This document shows, piece after piece, positions 1 to 7,701 of a stretch of 19,351 nt of DNA. The notes beneath the pieces were generated by a model. That model was not told where the DNA came from, did not search any database, and was given only the letters and a program-made list of their open reading frames with translations. Made by a program: the position numbers and the translations under genes. The stretch covers positions 1 through 19,351 of the forward strand of contig CANRCO010000008.1 in assembly GCA_947629125.1 (NCBI GenBank). Direction: 5' to 3'. The stretch's first letter is position 1, and each line of letters starts with the position of its first letter. The stretch is from an uncultured Bacilli bacterium. GTDB lineage: Bacteria > Bacillota_I > Bacilli_A > RF39 > UBA660.

Positions 1-17
1 TTTTTTTCATTAAAAAA

Positions 18-48
18 GACAAATAAGTAAAATTTTTACCTATTTGTC
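18..48. repeat. Inverted repeat (hairpin), possible terminator
   Basis: GACAAATA (18-25) pairs with TATTTGTC (41-48); the interior can pair partly (GTA with TAC). An A-run lies just 5' (12-17), so on the minus strand this would read as a stem followed by U-rich sequence. It could be a terminator read in either direction, or part of the 3' end of an upstream unit that begins outside the window. Confidence 0.5.
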
Positions 49-57
49 AACAGTCTG

Positions 58-80
58 AAATAACCTTTGGTTATTTTTTT
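58..80 (+). terminator. Rho-independent terminator of an upstream gene
   Basis: A perfect 8-bp stem, AAATAACC (58-65) with GGTTATTT (69-76), and a 3-nt loop run into a T tract ending at 80. It closes a plus-strand gene that lies before position 1. Confidence 0.8.
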
Positions 81-81
81 A

Positions 82-110
82 TTGTTTGTCTTTTTTTTGT
101 GTGTTATACT
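82..110 (+). promoter_or_regulatory. Sigma-A-type promoter for the gene at 135
   Basis: TTGTTT (82-87), a 17-nt spacer and TATACT (105-110) with an extended -10 TG at 102-103. The predicted start near 117 leaves a leader of about 18 nt carrying the ribosome site around 119-128. Confidence 0.75.
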
Positions 111-134
111 TTGGTAAAAGGATAGTGAGATATT

Positions 135-902
135 ATGAATAACGAATTTGATTCAAAAGAAGAGCAAGAACAAAATGAATTATCTAATCAAGAAACTCAA
201 CAACCAATTGAACAATCAACTTCAGAAGAAGAAACTATGATAGAACAAGAAGAATCAACTGAAGAACAACTTCAAGATTTAAAAGAACAATATGAAATGT
301 TAGAAGATAGTATAAGAGAAGAAAAAAGTCGAAAAACTTATTATACATTAGTAATTTGTATGATTTTAGTTTTAGCAACTATTTTATTTGCTTCATTCTC
401 TTATTATCGTGTATATCGTAGTGGTAATGTAAAGAAAAATTTAGAATTAAATGTGGAAAATGAAACTGGTGATAAAGACCCTGATTCATCTCAAATAAAT
501 ACAATAGATACCTATACAATAAAATATGATAGTAATGGCGCTACTTACAATATTAATGATATACGTCCTGGTTGGAGTAGTGGTGAAGCTCAAACTTTCA
601 GTATTGAAAACAGTGGAAGTTATGCAATTGGTTATGATATTTTATGGACAAATATTACTAATACTTTAGAACATCCAGAAAATTTAGTTTACACTATTAG
701 TCGCAATGGAACAGTTATAAAATCAAATGTAGAATTACCTACTAAAGAAGAATATATGCTAAAAGATGAAACTGTTGGTCCAAATGAAAAAAATACTTAT
801 GTGTTAAGTTATCAATTTGTAGATAATGGTCAAGACCAAAGTGTTGATCGTGGTAAGAATTTTAGTGCTAACTTTGAAATAACTAATGCTGAATTTAAAT
901 AA
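135..902 (+). CDS. Membrane-anchored surface protein with TasA/camelysin-like beta domain
   Basis: 255 residues. Residues 1-66 are extremely Glu/Gln-rich and acidic, probably cytoplasmic, with coiled-coil character at about 31-66. One membrane helix spans about 69-91. The rest (about 98-255) is a Ser/Thr/Asn-rich, beta-type exported domain with motifs such as FSIENSG and NFSANFEI, which resemble the beta-sandwich of TasA/CotN/camelysin proteins. There is no cleavable signal, so it should stay as a type II (N-in) membrane protein. It sits immediately before a SipW-like peptidase and a TasA-like protein, which suggests a role as fibre anchor or accessory (position similar to tapA, but no homology is claimed). 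The ATG at 135 has an upstream AGGATAGTGA. Family assignment is from pattern only; it could be an unrelated surface protein. Confidence 0.75.
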   Translation: MNNEFDSKEEQEQNELSNQETQQPIEQSTSEEETMIEQEESTEEQLQDLKEQYEMLEDSIREEKSRKTYYTLVICMILVLATILFASFSYYRVYRSGNVKKNLELNVENETGDKDPDSSQINTIDTYTIKYDSNGATYNINDIRPGWSSGEAQTFSIENSGSYAIGYDILWTNITNTLEHPENLVYTISRNGTVIKSNVELPTKEEYMLKDETVGPNEKNTYVLSYQFVDNGQDQSVDRGKNFSANFEITNAEFK

Positions 903-910
903 AATATTTA

Positions 911-942
911 CAAGATATTTAATCCTATCTTGTTTTTTTTTT
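911..942 (+). terminator. Terminator after the anchor-like gene
   Basis: CAAGATA (911-917) and TATCTTG (926-932) form a 7-bp stem with an 8-nt loop, followed by about ten T. The last stem bases and the T-run also make the -35 of the next promoter. Confidence 0.85.
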
Positions 943-958
943 AAAATTAGATTATAAT
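930..958 (+). promoter_or_regulatory. Promoter for sipW-like gene, overlapping the terminator
   Basis: TTGTTT (930-935), 17 nt, TATAAT (953-958). The -35 is built from the final TTG of the terminator stem and its T tract, so the peptidase and TasA-like genes can be transcribed independently of the gene at 135. Confidence 0.7.
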
Positions 959-984
959 CAAAATAAGAATAGGAGGAAGCTAGT

Positions 985-1764
985 GTGGATCGGCAAGTAA
1001 ATTATAAATTTTCTACGCATTTCTTTAAAATAATTGCCAACATAATAGTTTGGACTATCATAGTTTGCTTAATTGTAATTGCCTTGTTTTTAGGATACTA
1101 TCTAGTTGCTTCTAAAATATCTGAGAAAAAAGGTGAACAATTTCAACCAGCTGTTTCCTTATATACAATAATTAGTCCAAGTATGGTACCTAATATTAAA
1201 GTTTATGATGTTATTGTCGATATGAAAGTTAAAGATGCTACAAAAATAAAAAAAGGTGATATAATTACATTTGTTTCACAAAGTAGCATGTCTAAAGGAA
1301 TGACTGTAACTCACCGAGTTGATGAAGTTGTTAAAAATGGTGATGGCAGTATAGCTTTTAGAACAAAGGGTGATAATAATGATAGTGCCGATCCGGCTTT
1401 AGTAACAGAGGAATATTTAATTGGTAAAGTATTATTTAAAGTACCACAATTAGGTCGTTTACAATATATTTTACTAGGTAAAGGTGGCTGGGTATTTTTA
1501 ATTATTATTCCAGCATTGATAATTATCTTTAGAGATTTAATTAAATTGCTTCGTTTAAATAAAGTAAAAAATAATATGTTAATTATTAACAATGATGAAA
1601 AAATTGATTTGGATAAATTAAAATGGGAAAAGGAAAGAAAGAAAAAATTAAAGAAAAAATTATTAAGTGAAGAAAATCACGATACAGTTATTGATACTGA
1701 TTTAAAATCTAGAATTGTTGGTTCTAAATCAAGTAAAAATATTGAATTACCTAAATTAAAATAA
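985..1764 (+). CDS. sipW: SipW-like (ER-type) signal peptidase I
   Basis: 259 residues. An N-terminal membrane helix at about 17-42 is followed by the catalytic box SPSMVP with nucleophile Ser66. IKKGDI (about 88-93) is followed by MTVTHRV, in which His110 occupies the place of the Lys general base of ordinary bacterial enzymes. That Ser/His arrangement is the hallmark of ER-type/SipW peptidases. A TKGDNND box follows at 127-133. A second membrane helix (about 169-187) and a long Lys-rich cytoplasmic tail complete it. SipW processes TasA-class matrix proteins in bacilli; the TasA-like gene directly downstream is the obvious substrate. The start is GTG at 985, 8 nt after a perfect AGGAGG (971-976). 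Function is strongly supported; the substrate is inferred. Confidence 0.93.
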   Translation: MDRQVNYKFSTHFFKIIANIIVWTIIVCLIVIALFLGYYLVASKISEKKGEQFQPAVSLYTIISPSMVPNIKVYDVIVDMKVKDATKIKKGDIITFVSQSSMSKGMTVTHRVDEVVKNGDGSIAFRTKGDNNDSADPALVTEEYLIGKVLFKVPQLGRLQYILLGKGGWVFLIIIPALIIIFRDLIKLLRLNKVKNNMLIINNDEKIDLDKLKWEKERKKKLKKKLLSEENHDTVIDTDLKSRIVGSKSSKNIELPKLK

Positions 1765-1769
1765 AACTT

Positions 1770-1801
1770 TAATAATATATCAATTTGTGATATATTTATT
1801 A
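1770..1801 (+). repeat. Intergenic hairpin between sipW-like and tasA-like genes
   Basis: TAATAATATATC (1770-1781) pairs with GATATATTTATTA (1789-1801) across a 7-nt loop with one bulge. There is no following T-run, so it is not a normal terminator. It sits just before the ribosome site of the next gene and could set mRNA stability or the ratio of peptidase to substrate. Confidence 0.55.
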
Positions 1802-1817
1802 TAGAAGGGTGAACAAC

Positions 1818-2408
1818 ATGAATTATATTGGAATTATTAAACGACAAACTGCTATAATATTTTGTTCTGTATTTCTTTTAGTAATTACAATAGCTGGCAT
1901 AAGTTATGCCATGGTTTTTCGTGTTGATAAAGCTACTAATAACCAAGTAGTTGAAACTGGAAATTTAGATGTGAGTGCTAATTCTGATTCTAATGGTGCT
2001 CTGACTAAAGATTTTTTACCAATGAGTGATGAAGACGGGAAAAAATCAACTCCTTTTAATCTTACAGTTACTAATAATGGTTCATTAAAGGCCAGTTATA
2101 AAATATTGATATATAATAATAGTTCTGCTTCTAATTCGAATAATATGCTTTCTCATAGTCATATAAAAGTGTCAATTGATAACGGAGAAGCGAAAACTTT
2201 AAGTTCATTAAATGTTTATAATAATTCTCAAGATGAAAAAACTAAACAATATGTTTTATATACAGGAACATTAGAAAATAGTAGTAGTAGCAATAAAACA
2301 AAAACTCATCAAATACATGTCTGGTTAGCTGATGATGTTACAACTGCTGATAGTGATAAAACAATTAACTTACAATTAAAAGTAGTAAGTACTGTTGATG
2401 AAAGTTAG
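1818..2408 (+). CDS. TasA-like secreted fibre protein (SipW-dependent signal)
   Basis: 196 residues from ATG 1818. AGAAGGGTGA (1803-1812) is the ribosome site; a longer reading from GTG 1809 would start inside it, so I reject that. The N-terminus has a basic stretch, a hydrophobic core (about 9-30) and GISYAM, then a charged segment and VVETGNLDVSA. That is the layout of SipW-cognate signal peptides of the TasA/CotN/camelysin class. The mature part (about 32-196) is Ser/Asn/Thr-rich and beta-predicted, with FNLTVTNNGSLKASYKI like the interior strands of TasA. It would be exported, cut by the peptidase encoded upstream and possibly assembled into surface fibres. Direct sequence similarity to B. 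subtilis TasA is weak; assignment rests on signal type and context. Confidence 0.8.
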   Translation: MNYIGIIKRQTAIIFCSVFLLVITIAGISYAMVFRVDKATNNQVVETGNLDVSANSDSNGALTKDFLPMSDEDGKKSTPFNLTVTNNGSLKASYKILIYNNSSASNSNNMLSHSHIKVSIDNGEAKTLSSLNVYNNSQDEKTKQYVLYTGTLENSSSSNKTKTHQIHVWLADDVTTADSDKTINLQLKVVSTVDES

Positions 2409-2414
2409 TAAATG

Positions 2415-2439
2415 CGTTAGTTGATTCTAACGTTTTTTT
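2415..2439 (+). terminator. Terminator of the sipW-tasA-like unit
   Basis: CGTTAG (2415-2420) with CTAACG (2427-2432), 6-nt loop, then seven T (2433-2439). It faces a minus-strand terminator six bases further on. Confidence 0.9.
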
Positions 2440-2445
2440 ATGCTT

Positions 2446-2471
2446 TAAAAAAAGCTGATATTTCATCAGCT
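2446..2471 (-). terminator. Terminator of the LCP gene (minus strand)
   Basis: AGCTGAT (2453-2459) pairs with ATCAGCT (2465-2471). Read on the minus strand the stem is followed by a T-run (complement of 2446-2452). The stem overlaps the TAG stop of the LCP gene. Confidence 0.88.
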
Positions 2472-4437
2472 AATTTATATTTAATAAATCGTCTAAATCA
2501 GGATTATCTGGGTCAATATTACCTGGTTTTTTTGTTTCATTATCTTCGGATGATTCCGTTTTATCAGTTTCTTTATTATCGTCAGTTTCTTCAACTTTAT
2601 TATTATTAGCGTTTTTATTATTTGTACCATTTACATATACCGTAATGGATGATACTTCTTTTGCTAAAACTCCAACATGAACATTTTGATTAGTTATTAA
2701 GCCAGTTGCAAAATTACTATTAAAATATTGTTCGCCCGCATTAACAGTCACTGAATTTATTTTTATGCCATTTCTGCTTGCCCATGAAGTTGCTGTAGAT
2801 AATGATTTACCAGTAAAGTCTGGAACTAATTCTAATGTTGAACCACTGCGTTTATTTTTACCTATAATATTTCCTTCATATTCTTCATTAATTGAATAAC
2901 TAAATGTTTTAATCATTTCTTTTTTTTCTAATTCTAAATTAATTTTCATTGCATTGATTATATCCTTTAAACTATCAGGATAATAACCAATTGCTGATGT
3001 ATACATTTTAGAAGATTTTAAGTACACTGGTAAGCTATAATATTCTAAGTAAGTTTTTTGAATAGTAATAAATTCTTTATCATTGATTGATTTATTTAAC
3101 ATAGCTTTTAAAACATCATATAAAGACAAGATACTATTTTTATTCATATTAGTTGCAATATTTTTTGTAATTGATTCAAGTACTTTTTTGAAATCATTAT
3201 AATTTTTTAATTTTAACATTTTCTGAGCTAACGCTTCTACTACCAGTTGTTGATTTTGAGCTCGGTCTATATCTCCTCGTGGTAGTGTTTTACGGTGTCT
3301 TGAAAAGGCTAGAGCTTGTTCACCATTTAATGTTTGTTTACCTTTTTTCAAACATATTTCATGACCTTTTTCATGATTACGATTACTGTCTTGTTCACAG
3401 AAGTCTTTACCAACTTCTACTTCTACGCCTCCAACGGCATTAACTAAATCAACAACGCCTTTAAAATTAATTTTTACATAATAATCAATTTTAATATCAG
3501 TTAAATTCTGGACAGTATTTAATACACAATTAGTACCATAAGCTGCAGAAGAATTTATTTTATTATAAGCATTATTTCGACAAGCAATTGGTACATAAGT
3601 ATCTCTTGGAATACTAAACATTGTTGCATTTAATGTATTAGGGTTAAAAGTAATAAGCATTAAAGTATCACCATTGAATGCAGCATTAGCATTTAAACCT
3701 TCTTTTTCACTATCAACACCCATTATTAATATCGAAAAAGGTTCATTAAGTTTTTTATTTGATGCAATATTAATATCTTCATTAGGCATTTCTTTACTAA
3801 ATTCATATAAGACTTCAGTGTCATCAGCAATATTAGCAAATGCTTCTTCTGCTGAGAATAGTATTGCGTAATTACTTGAAACAAATATTGCTTTGATATC
3901 ACCATTATATAAAGCACTTAACATTTCATAATAATCATCATAGTACTTTATTTTATTAGTTAATTTTTCTTTTTTTATTAATTCTTGAGCTAAGATATTA
4001 CCTTCTATATCTTTTTTATCTTTAATCATACCAATTTCATCACTGTTAGTAAGTTGATTACCTTTTAATACAATTAAATTAGTAGTATAAGTAATATATT
4101 CTTTTTCGCTAATATCTGATATAGTTTCGATTCCATAATGAATATAATAAGTTGCTCCAAGAGTAATACCTGTTATTATTAAAGTAATAAGTAAACAAAA
4201 TATATAAGTTTTTTTCTTATTAAGAATTAAATTTATTAAGTTCCATAAAGGATATATTAAAAACCAAATAATTAAGACGATAATAATGATTATTCTTAAA
4301 AATGTTTCTATACCATTTAATGATAATAGATTGATGATAAAAATAACTAAAGCTATTAAATAACCTACTACCGACAAGTAAAATAGCCATTTTTTAAACT
4401 GATTGACCTTTTTTAGTTTCTTTCTTAATACATTCAT
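2470..4437 (-). CDS. LCP-family (LytR-CpsA-Psr) cell-wall glycopolymer ligase with PASTA-like domain
   Basis: 655 residues from ATG 4437-4435 (ribosome site AAAGGT just upstream; a longer reading to 4491 would lie inside the promoter). Three hydrophobic helices occupy about residues 17-100. Next comes an extracytoplasmic region (about 105-230) with alternating alpha/beta pattern, possibly periplasmic-binding-protein-like. The LCP catalytic domain follows, with ILIMGVDS, FSIPRDTYVPI, NKINSSAAYG, VGGVEV, LNGEQALAFSRHR and GDIDRAQNQQ; these Arg/Asp residues bind the pyrophosphate of the lipid-linked donor. A PASTA-like module (VPDFTGKSLSTA to ITVYVNG) and a disordered acidic tail end the protein. 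LCP enzymes move teichoic-acid or capsular polymers from undecaprenyl carrier to peptidoglycan. It is transcribed convergently to the fibre genes and divergently from the wall hydrolase. Confidence 0.92.
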   Translation of the reverse strand: MNVLRKKLKKVNQFKKWLFYLSVVGYLIALVIFIINLLSLNGIETFLRIIIIIVLIIWFLIYPLWNLINLILNKKKTYIFCLLITLIITGITLGATYYIHYGIETISDISEKEYITYTTNLIVLKGNQLTNSDEIGMIKDKKDIEGNILAQELIKKEKLTNKIKYYDDYYEMLSALYNGDIKAIFVSSNYAILFSAEEAFANIADDTEVLYEFSKEMPNEDINIASNKKLNEPFSILIMGVDSEKEGLNANAAFNGDTLMLITFNPNTLNATMFSIPRDTYVPIACRNNAYNKINSSAAYGTNCVLNTVQNLTDIKIDYYVKINFKGVVDLVNAVGGVEVEVGKDFCEQDSNRNHEKGHEICLKKGKQTLNGEQALAFSRHRKTLPRGDIDRAQNQQLVVEALAQKMLKLKNYNDFKKVLESITKNIATNMNKNSILSLYDVLKAMLNKSINDKEFITIQKTYLEYYSLPVYLKSSKMYTSAIGYYPDSLKDIINAMKINLELEKKEMIKTFSYSINEEYEGNIIGKNKRSGSTLELVPDFTGKSLSTATSWASRNGIKINSVTVNAGEQYFNSNFATGLITNQNVHVGVLAKEVSSITVYVNGTNNKNANNNKVEETDDNKETDKTESSEDNETKKPGNIDPDNPDLDDLLNIN

Positions 4438-4462
4438 TATTAATATACCTTTCGTACTAGTT

Positions 4463-4491
4463 ATTATATAATAAAGTTTGCTATCAAACAA
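4463..4491 (-). promoter_or_regulatory. Promoter of the LCP gene (minus strand)
   Basis: On the minus strand TTGTTT (4491-4486), 17 nt, TATAAT (4468-4463). It supports ATG 4437 as the start. Confidence 0.75.
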
Positions 4492-4543
4492 TATCTACTT
4501 TCTGTCTATTTGACATAAAGTGACAAGTTATTACATAAACTAA

Positions 4544-4572
4544 TTGAATTCCATTATTTTTAATATTATAAT
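4544..4572 (+). promoter_or_regulatory. Promoter of the hydrolase-cohesin operon
   Basis: TTGAAT (4544-4549), 17 nt, TATAAT (4567-4572). The predicted transcript starts near 4579, just before AAGGAGG (4586-4592). A TTGACA at 4510-4515 has no good partner -10. Confidence 0.65.
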
Positions 4573-4597
4573 TTAATTGATAAATAAGGAGGTTGCT

Positions 4598-6295
4598 ATG
4601 AAAAATAGAAAATTTAAATATCTATTTATAATATTAGCTTTTTTGACATTTTCTATACAAGCTAAAGCTGTAACTATGGCGACATTAATTGGTAATGAAG
4701 TTTCTTTACGTAAAGGAGCAGGTACTAATTATCAAGTAATTGCTAAGTTAAAAAGACAATCTTCTTATGAACTTTTAGATAATAATAAATATAGTGGTCA
4801 AGGTTGTAGTGATGGTTGGTATAAAATAAATTATAATGGTACTGCTGGCTATGTATGTAGTCAATATATTAAATTAAGTACTACGGAAGCTAATGATAGT
4901 TGTCGTAATGAAATGATTGCTGCCGGTTTTACTGATAGTAGTTATTATAATGATTTATGTAGTTTAAAATCACTTCATCCTAGCTGGACTTTTAAAGCGG
5001 TTAATACTGGTTTAGATTGGAATACTGCTGTTGTAAGTGAAAGTTCATGTGGTACAAGTTATATTCAATCTAGTGAAGCACAAAATATTGATACTTCTTG
5101 TCATAATCAATATTCAGAATCAAGTGGTTGGAAACCAGCTAGTAAATCAGCAGTAGCTTATTATATGGACCCTCGTAACTTTTTTACCGAACGTTATATT
5201 TTTCAATTTGAATATTTAAAATATGACCAAAATTTAGCTAATGCTTATGTTGGTGGTGTAACTCAAATAATTAAAAATAGTAATTTTTATAGTGTTCATA
5301 ATGATTTACCTACTGTTATTAATCAAGCGGGTAATGCAACAAATGTTAGTCCAATCTTTTTAGCAAGTAGAATGTTACAAGAATTAGGTAATGGTTCATC
5401 TTTATATAATTTATATAGTGGCGTATATCCGGGTAGTGAAAACTATTATAACTTCTTTAACTATGGAGTTTATGATAGTTGTGCAACTACTAAAGGGGCA
5501 ACGGCTTGTGGTTTAGATTATGCTAAAGAAAAGGGTTGGAATAGTCCTTATAATGCTATAGTTGGTGCTGCTACGGCTTTATCAAAAAATTATATTGCAG
5601 TTGGTCAATATAGTAATTACTTACAAAAATTTAATGTCGTACCAAATAATGCTAGTAGTAGATATACTCATCAATATATGACGAATATTAAAGCTCCATC
5701 TTCTGAGGCTTCAACGGCTTATAATTCTTATAAAGACTTAGGTTTAGTTGATTTACCATTTGTTTTCTATATTCCTGTATATAATAATATGAATCAAAGT
5801 ATTCCAAACACTGGTAGTGGTGTAACTACTCCAAGTACACCATCTGCTCCAACTAATGTAGCTCCAGGAACAGTAGCAACAAGTGCTGGTTATCGAGTAG
5901 TTGGTTCAAGTATTTCGGGAGTTAATCCAGATAGTAGTGTTGAAAGCATAAAAGCCAATTTAGAAAGTATTGGTGGTAGTGGCTCAGTAACTATTTTAAA
6001 TAATCAAGGCCAAGCAGTTAATAGTGGTTTAATTGGAACTGGTTTTACAGTTAATATAAATACTAGTGCTGGTAATGCTAGTTATACCGTAATAATTTAT
6101 GGTGATGCATCTGGTGATGGTAAAATAAATTCTTTAGACTTATTAAAAGTTCAAAAACATATTTTAGGTTCAGCTAAATTAAGTGGTGCCTATTTATATG
6201 CAGGTAGTATGGATTCAAATTCAACTAATGTAACTGCTTTAAATTTATTAAAAATTCAAAAACATATCTTAGGTTCAGCTAGAATATCTCAGTAG
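4598..6295 (+). CDS. Secreted N-acetylglucosaminidase-type wall hydrolase with SH3 and dockerin domains
   Basis: 565 residues from ATG 4598 (AAGGAGG 4586-4592; the TTG at 4577 overlaps this site and is rejected). A signal peptide (about 1-25, ending QAKA) is followed by a bacterial SH3 domain (about 28-90; VSLRKGAGTNY, GYVCSQYIKL). Next is a glucosaminidase region (about 95-390) with LHPSWTFKAVNTGLDW, AVAYYMDPRNFF, FQFEYLKY and SRMLQELGNG, whose Glu is the likely acid catalyst, as in LytG/LytD-like enzymes. A Pro/Thr linker and a small beta domain (about 430-500) lead to a C-terminal type I dockerin. Its first calcium loop is GDASGDGKINSLDLL; a second, degenerate copy has MDSNSTNVTALNLL, and both end in Q-K-H-I-L-G. 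Eight cysteines are unusual for such proteins. It should cleave peptidoglycan glycan strands while docked to a cohesin; the next gene encodes one. Confidence 0.93.
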   Translation: MKNRKFKYLFIILAFLTFSIQAKAVTMATLIGNEVSLRKGAGTNYQVIAKLKRQSSYELLDNNKYSGQGCSDGWYKINYNGTAGYVCSQYIKLSTTEANDSCRNEMIAAGFTDSSYYNDLCSLKSLHPSWTFKAVNTGLDWNTAVVSESSCGTSYIQSSEAQNIDTSCHNQYSESSGWKPASKSAVAYYMDPRNFFTERYIFQFEYLKYDQNLANAYVGGVTQIIKNSNFYSVHNDLPTVINQAGNATNVSPIFLASRMLQELGNGSSLYNLYSGVYPGSENYYNFFNYGVYDSCATTKGATACGLDYAKEKGWNSPYNAIVGAATALSKNYIAVGQYSNYLQKFNVVPNNASSRYTHQYMTNIKAPSSEASTAYNSYKDLGLVDLPFVFYIPVYNNMNQSIPNTGSGVTTPSTPSAPTNVAPGTVATSAGYRVVGSSISGVNPDSSVESIKANLESIGGSGSVTILNNQGQAVNSGLIGTGFTVNINTSAGNASYTVIIYGDASGDGKINSLDLLKVQKHILGSAKLSGAYLYAGSMDSNSTNVTALNLLKIQKHILGSARISQ

Positions 6296-6304
6296 GTGAA
6301 AAAA

Positions 6305-7690
6305 ATGAAAAAGAAAAATTTATTAATTTTATTAATTGCATTGTTCTTATTTATTCCATCAGTTAAAGCGGCTAGTGCTAGTATAGGAATTTCTACTAGT
6401 GGCAAAGCAGTTGTAGGTAATACTGTAACTGTAACGGTTTCCTTATCTTCTAGTCAAGCTTTAGGTAGTTGGGAAATGCTTCTTAATTATGATAGTAGTT
6501 ATTTAAAACTAACTAGTAGTACTGCTGAGGGTGGCGGAACTAAAATGGTTGGTTATGTATCTAATGGCTCAACTAAGAAAACGTCTTATACCTTTAAATT
6601 TAAAACTTTAAAAAAAGGTTCAGCTTCAGTAAGTATTAGTAATTATTCTATTTATGCTTACGATGAAAGCCAAATGTCAGCTTCCGGAGCGAGCAAATCA
6701 ATTAGTATAATAACGCAAGAAGAATTAGAAGCTAGCTATAGTAAAGATAATAGTTTAAAAAGTTTAGTTGTTGAAGGTTATGAAATTGAACCAGGATTTA
6801 ATAAAGATGTAACTGATTATAAATTAACTGTTCCTGCTGATGTAACAAAAGTAAATGTTGTTGCTACTAAAAATGATAGTACAGCGACCGTTACTGGTGG
6901 TGGTGAAATAGCTTTAAGTGAAGGCAGTAACAATGTTAGTATAGTTGTAACTGCGCAAAATGGCAGTACAAAAACTTATAATTTAGTAATAACAGTTGAA
7001 GATTTAAATCCAATTGAAGTAAAAGTTGGTAAAGAAAATTTAAGTATTGTTAAAAGAGCAGATAATTTAACTGCTCCCAATGGTTTTCAACCAACTACGA
7101 TTAAAATAGATGATGTTGAAATACCAGCTTTATTTAATGAAGATAATGGATTAACTTTAGTCGGATTAAAAGATGAAGAAGGTAACATATCATTATATAT
7201 ATATGATGATAAGAAAAATACTTATGAGTTATATCTTGAATTAAATTTTGATGGAATTAGTTTCTATCCTGCAGCAATTCCTGAAATTTTCAAAGATTAT
7301 AAAAAAGATACAATAGAAATTAATAAACAAAAAATTGAATGTTTAAGATTAAATAAAAAAAGTAATTTTGTTATTCTTTACGGAACTAATCTTTTAACTG
7401 GTAAAAAGGGTTACTATACTTATGATATAAAGAATAATACTTTACAAGAATATAATAAAGAACATATTGATTTATTACGTAAAGATATTAAAGATAATTA
7501 TTATGTTATGATTGCTTTAGGTTCTATAAGTGTTCTAATGTTTATCTTACTTATTTTAGTAATAGTTGGTAATTCTAAAACAAAAAAATTATTAATTGCT
7601 AAAAATAAATTATTAGCAGGTGAAACACTTAAAACTAAAAAAGAATCTCAATCAAAACCAAAGAAAAACACCAATAAAAAAGCCACATAA
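6305..7690 (+). CDS. Membrane-anchored cohesin-domain protein
   Basis: 461 residues from ATG 6305. TAGGTGA (6293-6299) is the ribosome site and overlaps the stop of the dockerin gene, so the two are translationally coupled; GTG 6296 is an alternative inside that site. A signal peptide (1 to about 22) precedes a cohesin-like beta domain (about 22-140; VGNTVTVTVSLSSSQALGSWE, then YDSSYLKL). A cadherin-like/Ig-like module follows (about 145-230; SLKSLVVEGYEIEPGFN, DVTDYKLTVP, TYNLVITVE). An unassigned domain (about 235-390), one transmembrane helix (about 399-421) and a Lys-rich cytoplasmic tail complete it. Cohesins bind dockerins; with a dockerin hydrolase directly upstream, the likely job is to hold that enzyme at the membrane-wall interface. 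Partner specificity is inferred from adjacency. Confidence 0.9.
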   Translation: MKKKNLLILLIALFLFIPSVKAASASIGISTSGKAVVGNTVTVTVSLSSSQALGSWEMLLNYDSSYLKLTSSTAEGGGTKMVGYVSNGSTKKTSYTFKFKTLKKGSASVSISNYSIYAYDESQMSASGASKSISIITQEELEASYSKDNSLKSLVVEGYEIEPGFNKDVTDYKLTVPADVTKVNVVATKNDSTATVTGGGEIALSEGSNNVSIVVTAQNGSTKTYNLVITVEDLNPIEVKVGKENLSIVKRADNLTAPNGFQPTTIKIDDVEIPALFNEDNGLTLVGLKDEEGNISLYIYDDKKNTYELYLELNFDGISFYPAAIPEIFKDYKKDTIEINKQKIECLRLNKKSNFVILYGTNLLTGKKGYYTYDIKNNTLQEYNKEHIDLLRKDIKDNYYVMIALGSISVLMFILLILVIVGNSKTKKLLIAKNKLLAGETLKTKKESQSKPKKNTNKKAT

Positions 7691-7701
7691 TTGTGGCTTT
7701 T
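7678..7701 (+). terminator. Terminator of the hydrolase-cohesin operon
   Basis: AAAAGCCAC (7678-7686) pairs with GTGGCTTTT (7693-7701) across a 6-nt loop. The 5' arm lies in the last codons of the cohesin gene. The T-run is short and is part of the stem. Confidence 0.75.

Noticed and set aside
1311..1592. 93-codon minus-strand frame within the signal peptidase gene
   Set aside because: It lies entirely opposite the catalytic region of a clear SipW-like gene; a coding shadow.
2401..2475. Paired inverted repeats as a recombination or attachment site
   Set aside because: Each repeat is a normal terminator with a T-run in the right direction for its own gene; they are simply convergent.
4438..4491. 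Longer N-terminus for the LCP protein
   Set aside because: The extension lies inside the TTGTTT-17-TATAAT promoter on the minus strand.
4577..4597. Upstream TTG start for the wall hydrolase
   Set aside because: The added codons contain the AAGGAGG ribosome site itself and disturb the signal peptide; ATG 4598 is correct.
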